Source of the DNA: Membranipora membranacea
Lineage: Eukaryota; Bryozoa; Gymnolaemata; Cheilostomatida; Membraniporidae
NCBI GenBank assembly: GCA_914767715.1
Contig: OU612065.1
Location: 39,492,001-39,556,000 of the forward strand
Direction of reading: 5' to 3'
Length of the DNA: 64,000 bases
Under the pieces are notes generated by a model. The model did not search any database, was not told the DNA's origin, and was given only the letters and a program-made list of their open reading frames with translations. Below are positions 48,357-60,550 of this stretch, one piece after another. Position 1 is the first letter of the stretch. Every line of letters starts with the position of its first letter. Made by a program: the position numbers and the translations under genes.

Positions 48357-51300
48357 TCAAGAACTTGACTCAACTAAGTTGATCAAATTACCCTCCATAT
48401 CCAGCCATGGCCACCAAACATCTCCACGAAGACCGGGATCTGCCTTGACAAACTCTCCTGGTACATCGCTAGGCTCTACGGATCCCTCAAGTAATACGGC
48501 CAATCTGGCCAGCATCTCATTCACTGTACCAGGTAAAGACTGTAGGGAAACACAATACAAATATATATTATCATAAAATTGAAGAAATTTAAGCGGTGAG
48601 GGAGAGAAGAATTGGAGAAATCACAAGGAAACAAATCAATCATCTTTTTTAAAAGGAGAATCTTCATCTCAATGGAGAACCGAATGTAAAGCCTTTTCCA
48701 TTACGATTTACAATAATATAATTACTGACCTGAGATAGATCTGTTATCTCGTAGGGATCTTCTTTGACATTAAACAGGTGGATGTTCTGTACATCTTCGG
48801 GGGCCAAGTTGTCGAGAATCTCGTCGTCTGCTTCTCTAGCTGCTCTAGTTGCTGCTGCCTGAGCTGTAATAATAAAATTGTTAGTTGCACAAGAATAACT
48901 GTTATTTTTTTGTTATTTCTGGTATATTATAACTACTAACAAAAACCTCATAACTCACATCAACAACAATACATTGGTTAGACTGAAATAACATTATATC
49001 GTGAACAGTCATGTGACCTGTAGGGAGCCATCAGTTATATCTCAGGAAGTTATATGCACACATCCTTTATATTACAATACCTTACTGGAGACATGGATAT
49101 GATGTGAAAGTAAGAGATTGACCAATTAGCCCATAGTTATGAATGAAAAACCATTGAGAGAATCACATAGGTTCTATGGTATTTGGAAGGCCAGCGTGTA
49201 TGTTGGATGGTGTTGCTATAAGAGCATCTGACAAATGATAAATAGAATATTGTCAATATATTCATAGGTATATCATAATATATCGTACTACCTAATGACC
49301 CACATACAGGTGTTGCCCAAAAACATAGCTCTAAGTTGATATGTTATTTACCATCATTGAAGACTGGTGGATAACGTCCACCGCTACTTGGATCACCAGT
49401 TACCAGTTTCATATCACCTATCCTTAGGCCAGCATGAATCCTATTATCAAATGGTGATCCTTCTTTCCTTACTCCGGACAGAGGCCTGAGTGGGTTTATA
49501 TTGTAAACCATTTCCTAGAAGAAAAGGCACAACCATACAGAATAAATCATTATCAGATGAGCAGTCTAAGCCTAAATCGTCTCAGTTGGATGGGTCAGAA
49601 TATGAATACTTTAATTGCTAGTATGGATATTTTATATATACACTGATGTGTTGAAAGTATCTACCTAGGCACCTTGAAGTCAACACCTCAGTGCAAACAT
49701 GGAATGCATATCTTGAATCCTTCTGGTCTGAAAATTCTAACTCAAGTGGGATGCATGCTGTATTCCTATATTTTCTTATCATATTTTACCATATTTCTTA
49801 TTATATTATCTCCTTACATTTCTGGGGCTACTTTTACGAGTTCCCTGCAGAGCTTTCCATTGATTGATGCCATCCAGTCCATCAGGTATTTTGATTCCTG
49901 CAGCATGAAGGAGTGTTGGGTACCAGTCAGAGATATGCATCAGCCCATTGTACACAGTCCTATGCCTGGGTGCCTTTGGGCCACTTATAAAACCTGCAAC
50001 TCGGCAACCTGCAAAATTGTTATTGAACATAAAACCGTGGACTAATTTTACAAATTGATCCTCATGATTTATTTTCATGCCATGTTGAGTGAGGATATCA
50101 CATCACACGTTTATTCTTATTGTGAGTTATTTTTACATGTGGTGTGAATGTGCATTACTTGTTAACTTACCACCTTCCCACACGGTTCCCTTCTGCCCTC
50201 GTAGCGGATAGTTGGTTCCGACCGAATTCTCTGCCGCAGTAGGAGCTCCATTGTCGCCGGAGTAAACAAATATTGTATTCTCCCACAGTCCTCTACTCTT
50301 CAGAGCGGAAGTAATGTTTGCTACAGCTTCATCCAACATAGTGATCTGTCCTATAGTGTTGAGAAGATTGAAACTGATACTACACAACTAATAACGAGAC
50401 CAAATCTGACTTGTTTACATAAATAATACATACTGCGGGCACAATCAACAAAATTGGTCAACTAAAGTGAACACACAAAGACTAAATCTAATAAGCCACA
50501 AATCTCACATCTATTATTTTGTCTATTTTCTTTCCTCCTCTTATATATAAATAAAAAAAAAATTTGATATTACCTGCTAATGCCCTCCTATTTGCATTGT
50601 CAATGTAACTGTACTGTTTTGTGTAGCTCTCAGGTACTTGATAAGGAGCATGTCCATTTTGTAGCGCTACATACATATACATTGGAGGTGAGTTCTCATC
50701 CTGTAATATGAAAGTTTTAATGAATATGAATATATAAATTGTTTTCCTGCCATCTCAATCCATTATGTTGTGAGCTGGTTATTAGACATTTTACTTCTGC
50801 TGACCGCAAACACCTTTCTGTGAAGCAAAAAATTTAAGCTCGACTCTAATGTTCTTGTGCCGTAGTATAGTACAGTAGAATCTAGTGATGACTGAATGGG
50901 TAGTTTTTACATGGTCTAGTTTACCTTTTCTTTAATGACACGGATTGCTTCTTCCATGAAGACCAGGGAAGAATATACACCATCTTTGTTGGGAACAGGA
51001 GTTGTACCATTCCAGAAATCCAGGCCAGGATATTGAATGCCTGTACTACGATCAATCGGTGTATCTGAAATATGAATTGCGGGTATTTTAGAGGACAAAT
51101 GGTGCAGGGGCGTATATTCTAAAAAATTTCACTCGCTGACTTTTTAGAGATGAGCATAATGATCGGGCGCAGCCCGGTCCACACGCCGTAGGCGTGGCTG
51201 GGAGGGTGTGGGAGGGGCCCTCCCACCACGGAAATTTTTGCATATTGGTAGCAAAATAGTGCAAGCAGAGAGGTATTTCAATAGCTCACTGAGCTGTTGA

Positions 51301-54300
51301 GTACTTTCAGAAAACAACTCAATAACAGTAGAAGATTACGGTAAAAATGCTCCAGTTATAAAGCACCCATTTGAAAAAAAAATGACAATGATGGGTTTCG
51401 AACTATCACTGGGCAGACGCTCTATACACTGAGCTATTCAGCCATTCAGCCATTCACGGAAATCCGTGGTCCGTTATTGGTAATATACGTCACTGAAATG
51501 GTGGTACAGCAATTACCATCACAGTTGCTCAGCTAAGACAAGCTGCAAATGTGACAAAGAAGACCCGATCTGTTTGTATGTTCAGGACGATTTATATAAT
51601 TCATCAATAAATAATTGGCAAAATGTCACCTGTGGAGTGAACAAGCCAGTGCAATACGCAGCCAGTCCCAAACCTGGATGAAGACAGAGGGTTCGGCGAC
51701 AGGAAGAGCATCCGGCCGATGAAACACCCCGGCCTCAAACCAATATGCTTAGAAACCAACAGAAAGCAAGATCAAGGACTGTAAAGTGATCAAGGGAGAA
51801 TCTGTAGCGTCACAACATCGGCTCCTGGTGGTTGAAATTTTAGCAAAGAAGAATGAGAGAAGATCCAAAGAAGATTAGCTGGTGGAAGCTCAGAAAGCCG
51901 GAAGGAGAAGAACTGATAGAGAAGCTGAGTGAAAAGCTAGATGGAATCTATACTGAGGAAGGATTGCAGTGGGCGGAGACTTATCCAATGGTTATGGAGG
52001 CAGCAAAGGAGATACTCGGAGAGTCAGTGGCAGGAAAGTACTTAGAGAAAAAGTCTTGGTGGTGGAATGAGGGAGTACAACCAGCAGTAGAAGAGAAAAG
52101 AGATGCATGGAAAGAATGGAAAAGAGCAAGTGAAGATAACAAAGAAGAAGCAAGAGAACGGTACATCAGCCTGAACAAGACAAGCAAGGAAAAGGTGGCC
52201 GCAGCAAAAGAAGCAGCATCAGAAAACTTATACAATGAAATAGAGAGGAATGGACCAAAGATCATCCACCGCCTAGAAAAAACTAGACATCGGAGACCTA
52301 CGGATATTGACAGAATCCCTTTTGTCAAGGACATAGATGGAAAGATTTTGTGTGAAGATGAGCAAGTCAAGAAGAGATGTAAAAATGTTTTCAATGGTCT
52401 AATAAATAATGAGAACAGCAAGGAGGAACTGCCCCTGCAGTTGCCAGTACAAGGGCCAGTACCCAAAATCAATGAAGAGGAAGTTAACATCCAGATAGGA
52501 AAGATGAAACCCAACAAAGCCACAGGCCCAGACCAACTACCAATAGACATCATAAAGCTGTTGAAAGAGAGAGGAAACACCTGGATGACAGCGTGTTTAA
52601 ACAACATCGTCTTCGAAAGGATACCACTAGTCTGGAGGGAGAGCACAATAACACCAATATATAAGCAGAAAGGAGACCCTTTAGACTGCAGAAATTATCG
52701 GCGGATTAAACTGTTGAGCCACTGCCTTAAGCTACAGGAGAGGATAATTGTGCAGAGAATCAGAGAGTTAGTCACTATCAAGGAAAACCAGTATGGATTT
52801 CAGAAGGGAAAATCAATCACAGAGCCCATATTCTGCCTCAGAATTCTTCAGGAGAAACACAGAGAGTACAACAAAGCTCTTCATATGGTGTTCGTAGACC
52901 TTGAAAAAGCCTATGATACCACACCACGTGAGCTGGTATGGTTTTGCTTACGAAAGCGAATGGTTCCAGAGCAGTACATCGACATCATCATAGACATGTA
53001 TGAAGACTGTAGCACCATTGTTAGGACGGACTCCGGACTGACAGACAAGATTCACATTGAAGTTGGATTACATCAAGGATCGGCACTAAGCCCGCTGCTT
53101 TTCATCATAATAATGGATGTTATAACAGAAGACATAAATGAGGACAGCCCATGGGCAATGTTATTTGCTATTATCTGGCCCTTTGCGATAGTGATCGAGA
53201 GACCAGAGAGAATTTCAGAGATCTGGAGAGAGAAGCTGGAGGCAGCTGGATGGAAGATAAGCCGAAAGAAAACAGAGCATTTGCCAGCAGTTGGAGACCA
53301 AGAGAACATCAGGATGAAGAAGTATGGGAGTCAAGAAGCGGAAAGCCTGCCTAAATGTTCTCAGTTCAGGTACTTGGGCACAACAATCCGCCAAGATGGA
53401 GGTTGCCGCAAGGAGATAGAGCTTAGAATATCCAAGGCTTGGAATAAGTGGAGAGAACTGACTAGTGTGCTCTGTGACAAGAAAATGCCTGCTAAACTGA
53501 AAGTGCTGATGTATAAAACAGCTATCAGACCAGCTCTGCTGTATGGAAATGAGACATGGCCAATAACAGGATCTCTGGCGGATAAGATGTCATCCTGCGA
53601 GATGCGAATGTTGAGATATTGTATGGGCATAAGTCTAGAGGACCACAAGAGAAATGAGTAAATAACAGCAGAGTGATGCCAATTAAAGATTTGATGAGGA
53701 GAAAGAGAATGCAGTGGTATGGGCATGTTAGACGGAGAGAAAGTGGAGGACGACATCCGGAGAGTGTCAGAGATGACAGTCGAAGGAGTGCGACCTAGGG
53801 GTAGACCAAAACAAAGATGGTGCGACACGGTGAACTCAGACCTTAGATGGCTTGATCTAGATGGATCAGATGCTGAAGATCGAGTGCGATGGAGGAATTG
53901 GTAGAACTGGGGATTAAGCAGAAACCCGCCACCCGCGAAGACCACGGCGGTGAAAGGTGACCAAAGGTGACCATCAATAAATAATTGGCAAACAATTAAC
54001 AGGTCAATATAACACAATTATTATCATCATTCTTAATCTCTTAAACTCTTATAGTCACTTGGTCATTTCTCAGGCTTTCCTATTTATTCAGTGAACGTGT
54101 TTGGATTGGGACAATTGAATTGATTTGTTTGGTTTGCTCTAAAAACCAGATAAAAGACTCACTTATGTGGGAAAAATAGTCTATTCTTCCTTGCAGATGG
54201 CCAAAGAAGGTATCGAAACCCCTATTCTGTGGTAAATATTCTTCCTGGTACATTCCAATATGCCATTTACCTGCAAATAAAAACAAAAGAAAAGTTAATA

Positions 54301-55187
54301 ATGGCAGATTTTTAGAGATATAACTTTGTTTTGATTCATGCTTGGTTTTTAGATTTATCTGCATGAGAATCGTCAAACAACTTATGAATAACTTTGATTA
54401 TCATTTTATTGTCCGGCGCTATATCAAATAACGTGAACATTTAAGGTTTTTCAAGGTGAAGCTTTTTAATTGCAACATCTAATGTAGCTTCAACTACAGT
54501 GAAATCTAAAAAATTCATCCGATTATAATTTTATTTTATCAATAACTTTCAAGCTCTTACAGGGACTGAGCATATTCGACTCACCAATCATATGCGTGTC
54601 GTATCCATATTTCTGCAACTGTTCAGGAAGCAGAGTGAAGTTTAGGTTAAGTCCATGTGGTTGTGGAGCTTGGAAATTTCTGCTCTGAAGTCCAGTGTGT
54701 ATCGGGTATCGCCCTGTCATATAGAAAAGAAAGACACTCAGTGCTCCCAAGACCCAATGTTGTGGCTGATTTGCGTTGCAGTTTTCTCGCTGGTTATGAT
54801 GCAGCATGTGCATAACATTATAAAACTAGCCCTAATTACTCACTTTATATGGTGCAACAGAAATCATTTTACACTATGCTATGACATTGATTGTTCCCAC
54901 TTACCAGTCATAAGAGCTGATCGTGATGGTGTACACCCGAACTGAGCATAATAGTTGTCCAATATGATTCCATTCCTAGCTAGACTGTCCATCACTGGGG
55001 TCTTGAGCGCTTGCCCAGCACCCCCATTGTAACCAATGTCTGGATATCCGATATCATCAGACAAAACAAAGATTATGTTGGGACGATTTTGTCTTGTGGA
55101 CCCTCTCCAGGGTTCACTGGTTGCTACTGCTTGGCAGAATAATGTGAGGAGGAACAACGCCAACAAACAATATATCTGTTGTAACAT
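48357..55187 (-). CDS. arylsulfatase B/I/J-type sulfatase, ten coding exons
   Basis: Exons (minus): 54905-55187, 54585-54713, 54163-54270, 50925-51064, 50574-50700, 50171-50350, 49818-50008, 49352-49514, 48730-48863, 48357-48539. All junctions are GT-AG and the phases add up to exactly 546 codons with the stop, close to human ARSB (533). Residues 1-22 form a signal peptide. The signature [11 protein letters not shown] places the formylglycine cysteine at residue 85; DD at 44-45, GKWHIG (K139, H141), H237 and SGDNG (D295, N296) supply the metal and substrate site. Such enzymes hydrolyse sulfate esters, classically of N-acetylgalactosamine 4-sulfate in glycosaminoglycans, in lysosomes or secreted. 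The exact substrate cannot be read from sequence. Intron 3 (51065-54162) holds an RTE-like insertion on the opposite strand. Confidence 0.92.
51105..51250. repeat. GC-rich hairpin repeat
   Basis: Contains the hairpin cacgccgtaggcgtgg and gggagggtgtgggaggggcc followed by cctcccaccacggaaattt. The core matches 4680-4725 within the MITE at 4614-4898, in an otherwise AT-rich intron. A dispersed repeat family; boundaries unclear. Confidence 0.6.
51396..51470 (-). mobile_element. tRNA-derived SINE remnant
   Basis: The minus strand reads aatagctcagtgtatagagc (A box) and gatagttcgaaacccatc (B box), 30-40 bases apart. A tandem ttcagccattcagccattca adjoins it. Located in sulfatase intron 3. Confidence 0.6.
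51623..53971 (+). mobile_element. RTE-like non-LTR retrotransposon in sulfatase intron 3
   Basis: Bounded by a 21-bp perfect direct repeat (51602-51622 and 53972-53992, core atcaataaataattggcaa), read as the target duplication. It contains a long RT frame but no AP endonuclease. The first 230 bp are non-coding, with cggcgacaggaagagcatcc. The end is gtgaccaaaggtgacc, with no poly-A. It is transcribed opposite to the host gene. Confidence 0.85.
51853..53661 (+). pseudogene. RTE-like reverse transcriptase, catalytic box lost
   Basis: The 602-codon frame has the RTE-type linker ([14 protein letters not shown]), [44 protein letters not shown] (motif A aspartate), [18 protein letters not shown], and the thumb region [16 protein letters not shown] and [11 protein letters not shown]. 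Where FADD should be it reads [13 protein letters not shown]. The next frame there reads [12 protein letters not shown], so a one-base loss near 53170 and a compensating change near 53215 have replaced about 15 residues, including both aspartates, while keeping the frame open. A shift at 53660 separates the C-terminus, seen at 53680-53904 as [20 protein letters not shown] and [12 protein letters not shown]. Confidence 0.85.
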
Positions 55188-55204
55188 TGTGGCAGCTGAC
55201 CTCT

Positions 55205-55915
55205 TACCGATGCACAGATGAGATCTCTGACAATTCTTCCACTGATCATTGGGGTTCTATATCATCTGACTCTGAGAAAATAGTGGTCACCTGACCCAAT
55301 GAACTCCCTCTTCATTGCCTGACCTATACAGTCACAGAGGACTGCTAGCTATCCTCACTGGATATTAGAGACTGTAGTAGTCCTCACCTACACATCGGCA
55401 CGCATCAATGATCAATCTTATGAAATATGATGAGTTTATTATTAGGATCGTGGAGATTAAGGGCATTATTTGACAAAGGGTTTATTATCATGAATCTGAA
55501 GGCCTAGAGCATTGATCTGGCTTAAGAGTGAAAGATGAGTGTTTAGTTGATAATGCTGTGACTGTCACTGCCATCCAATAATCCAATAGTTATTGTCATC
55601 AGATTCAGTGTTCATTTGCGTCACAATGCCTCAATGTTGTTTTGATCATTCTTTATTCTGAAGGATGAGAATAAAATACCGATGCACAGATGAGATGACA
55701 ATTGGCAGATAAGATAACGACCCCCACCTAAGATAGTGATCCTTAAACTACTGTATACACATCGGCATATGATGAGTTCATTATTAAGATGGTGGAGATT
55801 AAGGGGATTATTTGACCGGGAGGGTTGCATATCATGAATCTGAAGGCTTAGAGCATCGTTCTGGTTTAAGAGTGAAAGATGAGTGCTTAATTGATAATGC
55901 TGTGACTGATACTTC
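55205..55915. repeat. tandem duplication upstream of the sulfatase gene
   Basis: 55205-55560 and 55678-55915 are related copies, sharing ccgatgcacagatgagat, ggtggagattaagggga, tcatgaatctgaaggc and gttgataatgctgtgactg with substitutions and gaps. They lie directly upstream of the start codon, so they probably contain the promoter region and possibly 5' UTR. No clear TATA box. Confidence 0.7.
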
Positions 55916-55919
55916 CACT

Positions 55920-58900
55920 TAAATAATGCAAGTCACCGTGAATGCTACTCTATGTCCAAATAAGGGGCCGAAGGATAAGAATAAATTAATACTAATTGAC
56001 CTAGTCATCATTCTGTAATTAACTGACTGCCATCTTGGGAACGGAATGATATAATTTCTTTATCTTTCGTTGAAGATAAGAAGCTCATTCAAAAAGGCTT
56101 GATCAAGGCTGGAGCAAAGGACAAAAAAGAACAAGACACCAAAGTTCTAACACACACATTACAAAATATTCAGCCCAGCATTATAAAGGATTGAAATCAG
56201 TGAAATCGATGAAATATCTACGCGAAAGATGACCGGTAACCAGAGTTTCAATTTTCTTTAAACAACAAACTGTTTGACCCTACCGGGAAGACAACTTATT
56301 TTCATTTCTGTAGAAATTTCCAGCTTAACATAATATTATAAATTGCCTTGAGTCTCTACTACATGCATATCGTCGGGTTTGGTCAGTCCGAGAACACTGG
56401 TTGCAGGCTATTTTTTCAAGGAGCCGTACGCGCTGACCACTCAAAGCAAAGTAATCTTTAATAACTTACGGCATACAAGTTTTAACAAACAAAGATAACA
56501 AAGATGCAATCACTCTTTTAACCTACGACACTTTTCACTGATCATTCACCAGTGTCTTCCCTTCATAAGCAGAAAGTCAATACCTCTAAAAAAACATAGT
56601 TGAGTGGAGTGGCAAATTGTAAAATCATCAGGTCACAGCTTGAAATAATTATTATGTTATTGCCTTCAAAATCTTGTAACAGAGTTGTTGTGAACTTCAA
56701 CAAGGCTTTGAGAAAATTGCTATTTAGAAAGTTGATTTTCGATCAAAATTGCTTCTAAGTAGTAATTTGTATTGACTCCATTTTAATCATAAATCCAGGC
56801 TTTGTTGTCAATCAAAAAGCATGGTGATATTATCAGTAGATTTCAAATCCTTGTGAAGGTTGATCACAATGAACAGATGGAATTATTACTATTGCATATC
56901 ACTATATGACATTGACAAAGATAGATTCTGCAAATTTAGTTAGTACTGGAAAATTAGAACAGACATTATCCGAAACAAATCGCAATCGTATTTAAAATAT
57001 AACTAGCATATGATGTTTATATCAAACAATTACATTATACTCATAAAATGTAAGTGTCAGTGGGACTGATGCGAAAATAATCAAATCAATTACAATGCAA
57101 AAATAGTATTGACTGCAGTTCTTTTGAATATGTTGTGTCATGGTGATTTATGTTATTGCCGCAAGTTAATATTCAAATAATATTTTAGCATGCCAATAAT
57201 CATGGAGTAACAGCAACACCATTACAAAACAGAGGGTGGGTTGCCCTTAGAGAGGGATGCAAGTTGCCCTAGTAAACTAGTATGCATCCTAGAGGTGAGG
57301 CCATGGAAGACCTCCTAATCGTGAGCGTGCAGCAAGTTGAAAGAAACTGAAACAGGCACTAATCACCCATTGTCAGTGACAGTGACAGTGACAGTGACAC
57401 TTTGATCAACGAATAACTGCAAAACAAGAAACTATATTACATATTCATTCTTGTAGGGAATAAGTTCCGAGTGTGTGAACTAGAGGTAATGAGATTATCG
57501 CAATTAAATTTTACTATCTAATGGAGAAATTAAAGACTAGTAAAGCAAGTATAAAGGTAGGAGAAAATTTTCTGCGATGTGGCTTTTGACAGCTAATGAT
57601 TAGAGATCATCGAACAGCTTAACAGTCGCGGGGGGGGGGGGGCAAGTAATTGTTTTGGACTAACAAGAAACAAGTGTTACATTGTTTTCTAAATTGAGCA
57701 TATTGATTGTTGGACGAGGAAATTTGATAGCTAAAAGTTCTGTTTTATGCTATCAGTGCCTGTCTAGTTCATGGTGTCGATCGTTTGATTAAATGAGGTT
57801 TGATTACACAGAGCAATAATATCCTATTCCTGCTGTTTTGCTTTGTTCATCGGATGGGAGACCTTTCATTCTAATTGGAAACTTAGCAACAGACAGCAGC
57901 AGTTTTCCTTTACTCTTATAGAGATTTTTTTATTGATCATAAATTAAAATAAGGAAAGAAACCATCCCTCATCAAACACTGTCTGATTAAGAAAGTCAAG
58001 GACAATGGACCAAAAATTCACACACTATTAAAAGACACTCACACGTCAATAAATTTTTGCCTTGTAACTGTTTTTGATTATTTTGGCATTAATCCCCGGT
58101 TGTTTAATGGTGTCAGCTTTGTGCTTATGAATCCAAACCACAGAGCCAAACTTTGTCATTTAAAAGCACCAAACCAGTCCAAACCAAAGCCAATTTTAAA
58201 AGAGTGTTGTCTGATATACTCCTAATGTAAATAAAAATGGATAGAAAATGAGGCGTAGCAACACCAAAATTAAAGTTAGACAATGCAAGCATCATCCAGA
58301 TATAGGGTCAGCAGACTCGTCCTGTTGGGGTAGACTTTTTGAATGTGTATTTGTTTCTTCAAAAAATTTGTCCTCCTTGATAAAATATTACAAAAATTTC
58401 CTTCTGGTAACTTCAGTTATTACTTGCTTATTAGTTATTATTCGCTCCTCCGTTATATCAGCATTAAACAGAGTGAGGCGAAATAGTTAGAACAATATGT
58501 AGGGGTTGCTAGTTCTGTCTACTCTCCTTCCTCACTTGTCCAAATTAGAGAAAAATACCAACCAATATACGATGTTTACATTTTCCGAATGATTTGGAAA
58601 AGATATTATAAGGTAATAAAGATATCGGGCGGTAATTAGAACATAGAAATGGAGAAGACTGGGAGATGATAGGAGAGAGCGCCAGCAATTGTACTTATAT
58701 CACCAAAATGCACCTAGGCCTTGACAAAGATCTAAGTGTATCAAAGTCTCATTGAAAGCAGCAATATATATACTGTTATATACTTTATTATTATCACCAA
58801 CCAATGTATCATGACAAATAAGGTTGTGTGAAAAGGAAGGAATGAAATTAAATGTTTCTTTTTATTCTTTTAATTCTTTTAATGCTAACAAGCAATAATT

Positions 58901-58940
58901 GGATATTTTTTTCACATTCTCTGTTTTAGTATTATAAATG
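55920..58940. other. no gene recognised
   Basis: AT-rich. Holds a short tgacag tandem (57377-57395) and a 13-G run at 57630-57642. Open frames here (for example 58248-58490) have no recognisable domain. Confidence 0.45.
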
Positions 58941-58949
58941 TTTCGCAGG

Positions 58950-58982
58950 TTTGAGTGGTCGACCGAAACTGCCACTCAAAAG
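58950..58982. repeat. short inverted repeat around ggtcgacc
   Basis: tttgagtgg and ccactcaaa flank tcgaccgaaactg, so a 9-bp stem with a small loop. It has the same ggtcgacc core as the palindrome at 669-706. Confidence 0.5.
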
Positions 58983-59158
58983 AAAACAAGTATGATTTGC
59001 AGCTGTGCTTTCTGGAAACAAAGCCATACATGAATACGAGTTCTATTTGGGCAAGCAATTGAATACCCAACAATGCATCATCTGCAATTCCAGTATAGTT
59101 CCAGGGCTCTCAACCACTCAGATTTGGCTCAAGTTACCCATGATTTTGGGTTCACCTA

Positions 59159-60550
59159 AACATACCTCACATCATCTCGTGATATAGCCTGCTACCTCAC
59201 ACCATCTCGTGATATAGCCTGCTACCTCACACCATCTCGTGATATAGCCTGCTACCTCAGACCTCTTGTTATATAGCCTGCTTCCTCACACCTTTTGTGA
59301 TATAGCCTGCTTGCTGACACCATCTCGTGATATAGCCTGCTACCTCTCACCTCTTGTGATATAGCCTGCTACCTCACACCACTTGTGATATAGCCTGCTT
59401 CCTCACACCTCTTGCGATATAGCCTGCTTCCTCACACCTCTTGCGATATAGCTTGCTACCTCACACCATCTCGTGATATAGGCTGCTACCTCACACCTCT
59501 TGTGATATAGCCTGCTACCTCACACCACTTGTGATATAGCTTGCTACCTCACACCTCTTGCGATATAGCCTGCTACCTCACACCTCTTGTGATATAGCCT
59601 GCTTCCTCACACCTCTTGTGATATAGCCTGCTTGCTGACACCATCTCGTGATATAGCCTGCTACCTCTCACCTCTTGTGATATAGCCTGCTACCTCACAC
59701 CACTTGTGATATGGCCTGCTTCCTCACACCTCTTGCGATATAGCTTGCTACCTCACACCTCTTGTGATATAGCCTGCTTCCTCACACCATCTCGTGATAT
59801 AGCCTGCTACCTCACACCTCTTGTGATATAGCCTGTTCCTCACACCTCTTGTGATATAGCCTGCTACCTCACACCATCTCGTGATATAGCCTGCTACCTC
59901 ACACCTCTTGTGATATATAGCCTGCCACCTCACACCTCTTGCGATATAGCCTGCTACCTCACACCACTTGTGATATAGCTTGCTACCTCACACCATCTCG
60001 TGATATAGCCTGCCACCTCACACCTCTTGCGATATAGCCTGCTACCTCACACCACTTGTGATATAGCTTGCTACCTCACACCTCTCGTGATATAGCCTGC
60101 TACCTCACACCTCTCGTGATATAGCCTGCTACCTCACACGTCTTGTGATATAGCCCGCTACCTCACACCTCTTGTGATATAGCCTGCTACCTCACACCAT
60201 CTCGTGATATAGCCTGCCACCTCACACCTCTTGCGATATAGCCTGCTACCTCACACCACTTGTGATATAGCTTGCTACCTCACACCTCTCGTGATATAGC
60301 CTGCTACCTCACACCTCTCGTGATATAGCCTGCTACCTCACACGTCTTGTGATATAGCCCGCTACCTCACACCTCTTGTGATATAGCCTGTTACCTCACA
60401 CCATCTCGTGATATAGCCTGCCACCTCACACCTCTTGCGATATAGCCTGCTACCTCACACCACTTGTGATATAGCTTGCTACCTCACACCTCTCGTGATA
60501 TAGCCTGCTTCCTCACACCTCTTGTGATATAGCCTGCTACCTCACACGTC
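59159..60550. repeat. 29/30-bp minisatellite with 204-bp higher-order repeat
   Basis: About 47 units of the form ctacctcacacctcttgtgatatagcctg. Unit types differ in the middle: ccatctcgtg (30 bp) or cctcttgtg, cctcttgcg, ccacttgtg, cctctcgtg, cgtcttgtg (29 bp). From about 59991 a seven-unit block, one 30-bp and six 29-bp units, repeats every 204 bp (ccatctcg units at 59991, 60195, 60399). Because units are 29 or 30 bp, no frame stays open through the array. It ends at the inserted CR1/L2-like element. Confidence 0.95.

Noticed and set aside
51981-52646. Long minus-strand open frame inside the RTE-like element
   Set aside because: Serine/phenylalanine/leucine-rich shadow of the purine-rich plus-strand RT frame.
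59748-59933. A repeat-protein open frame on the minus strand of the minisatellite
   Set aside because: It exists only where 30-bp units happen to follow; 29-bp units shift the frame, and there is no start context or splice signal.
59159-60550. CRISPR-like array
   Set aside because: Adjacent units have no unique spacers and the context is an animal genome; it is a minisatellite.
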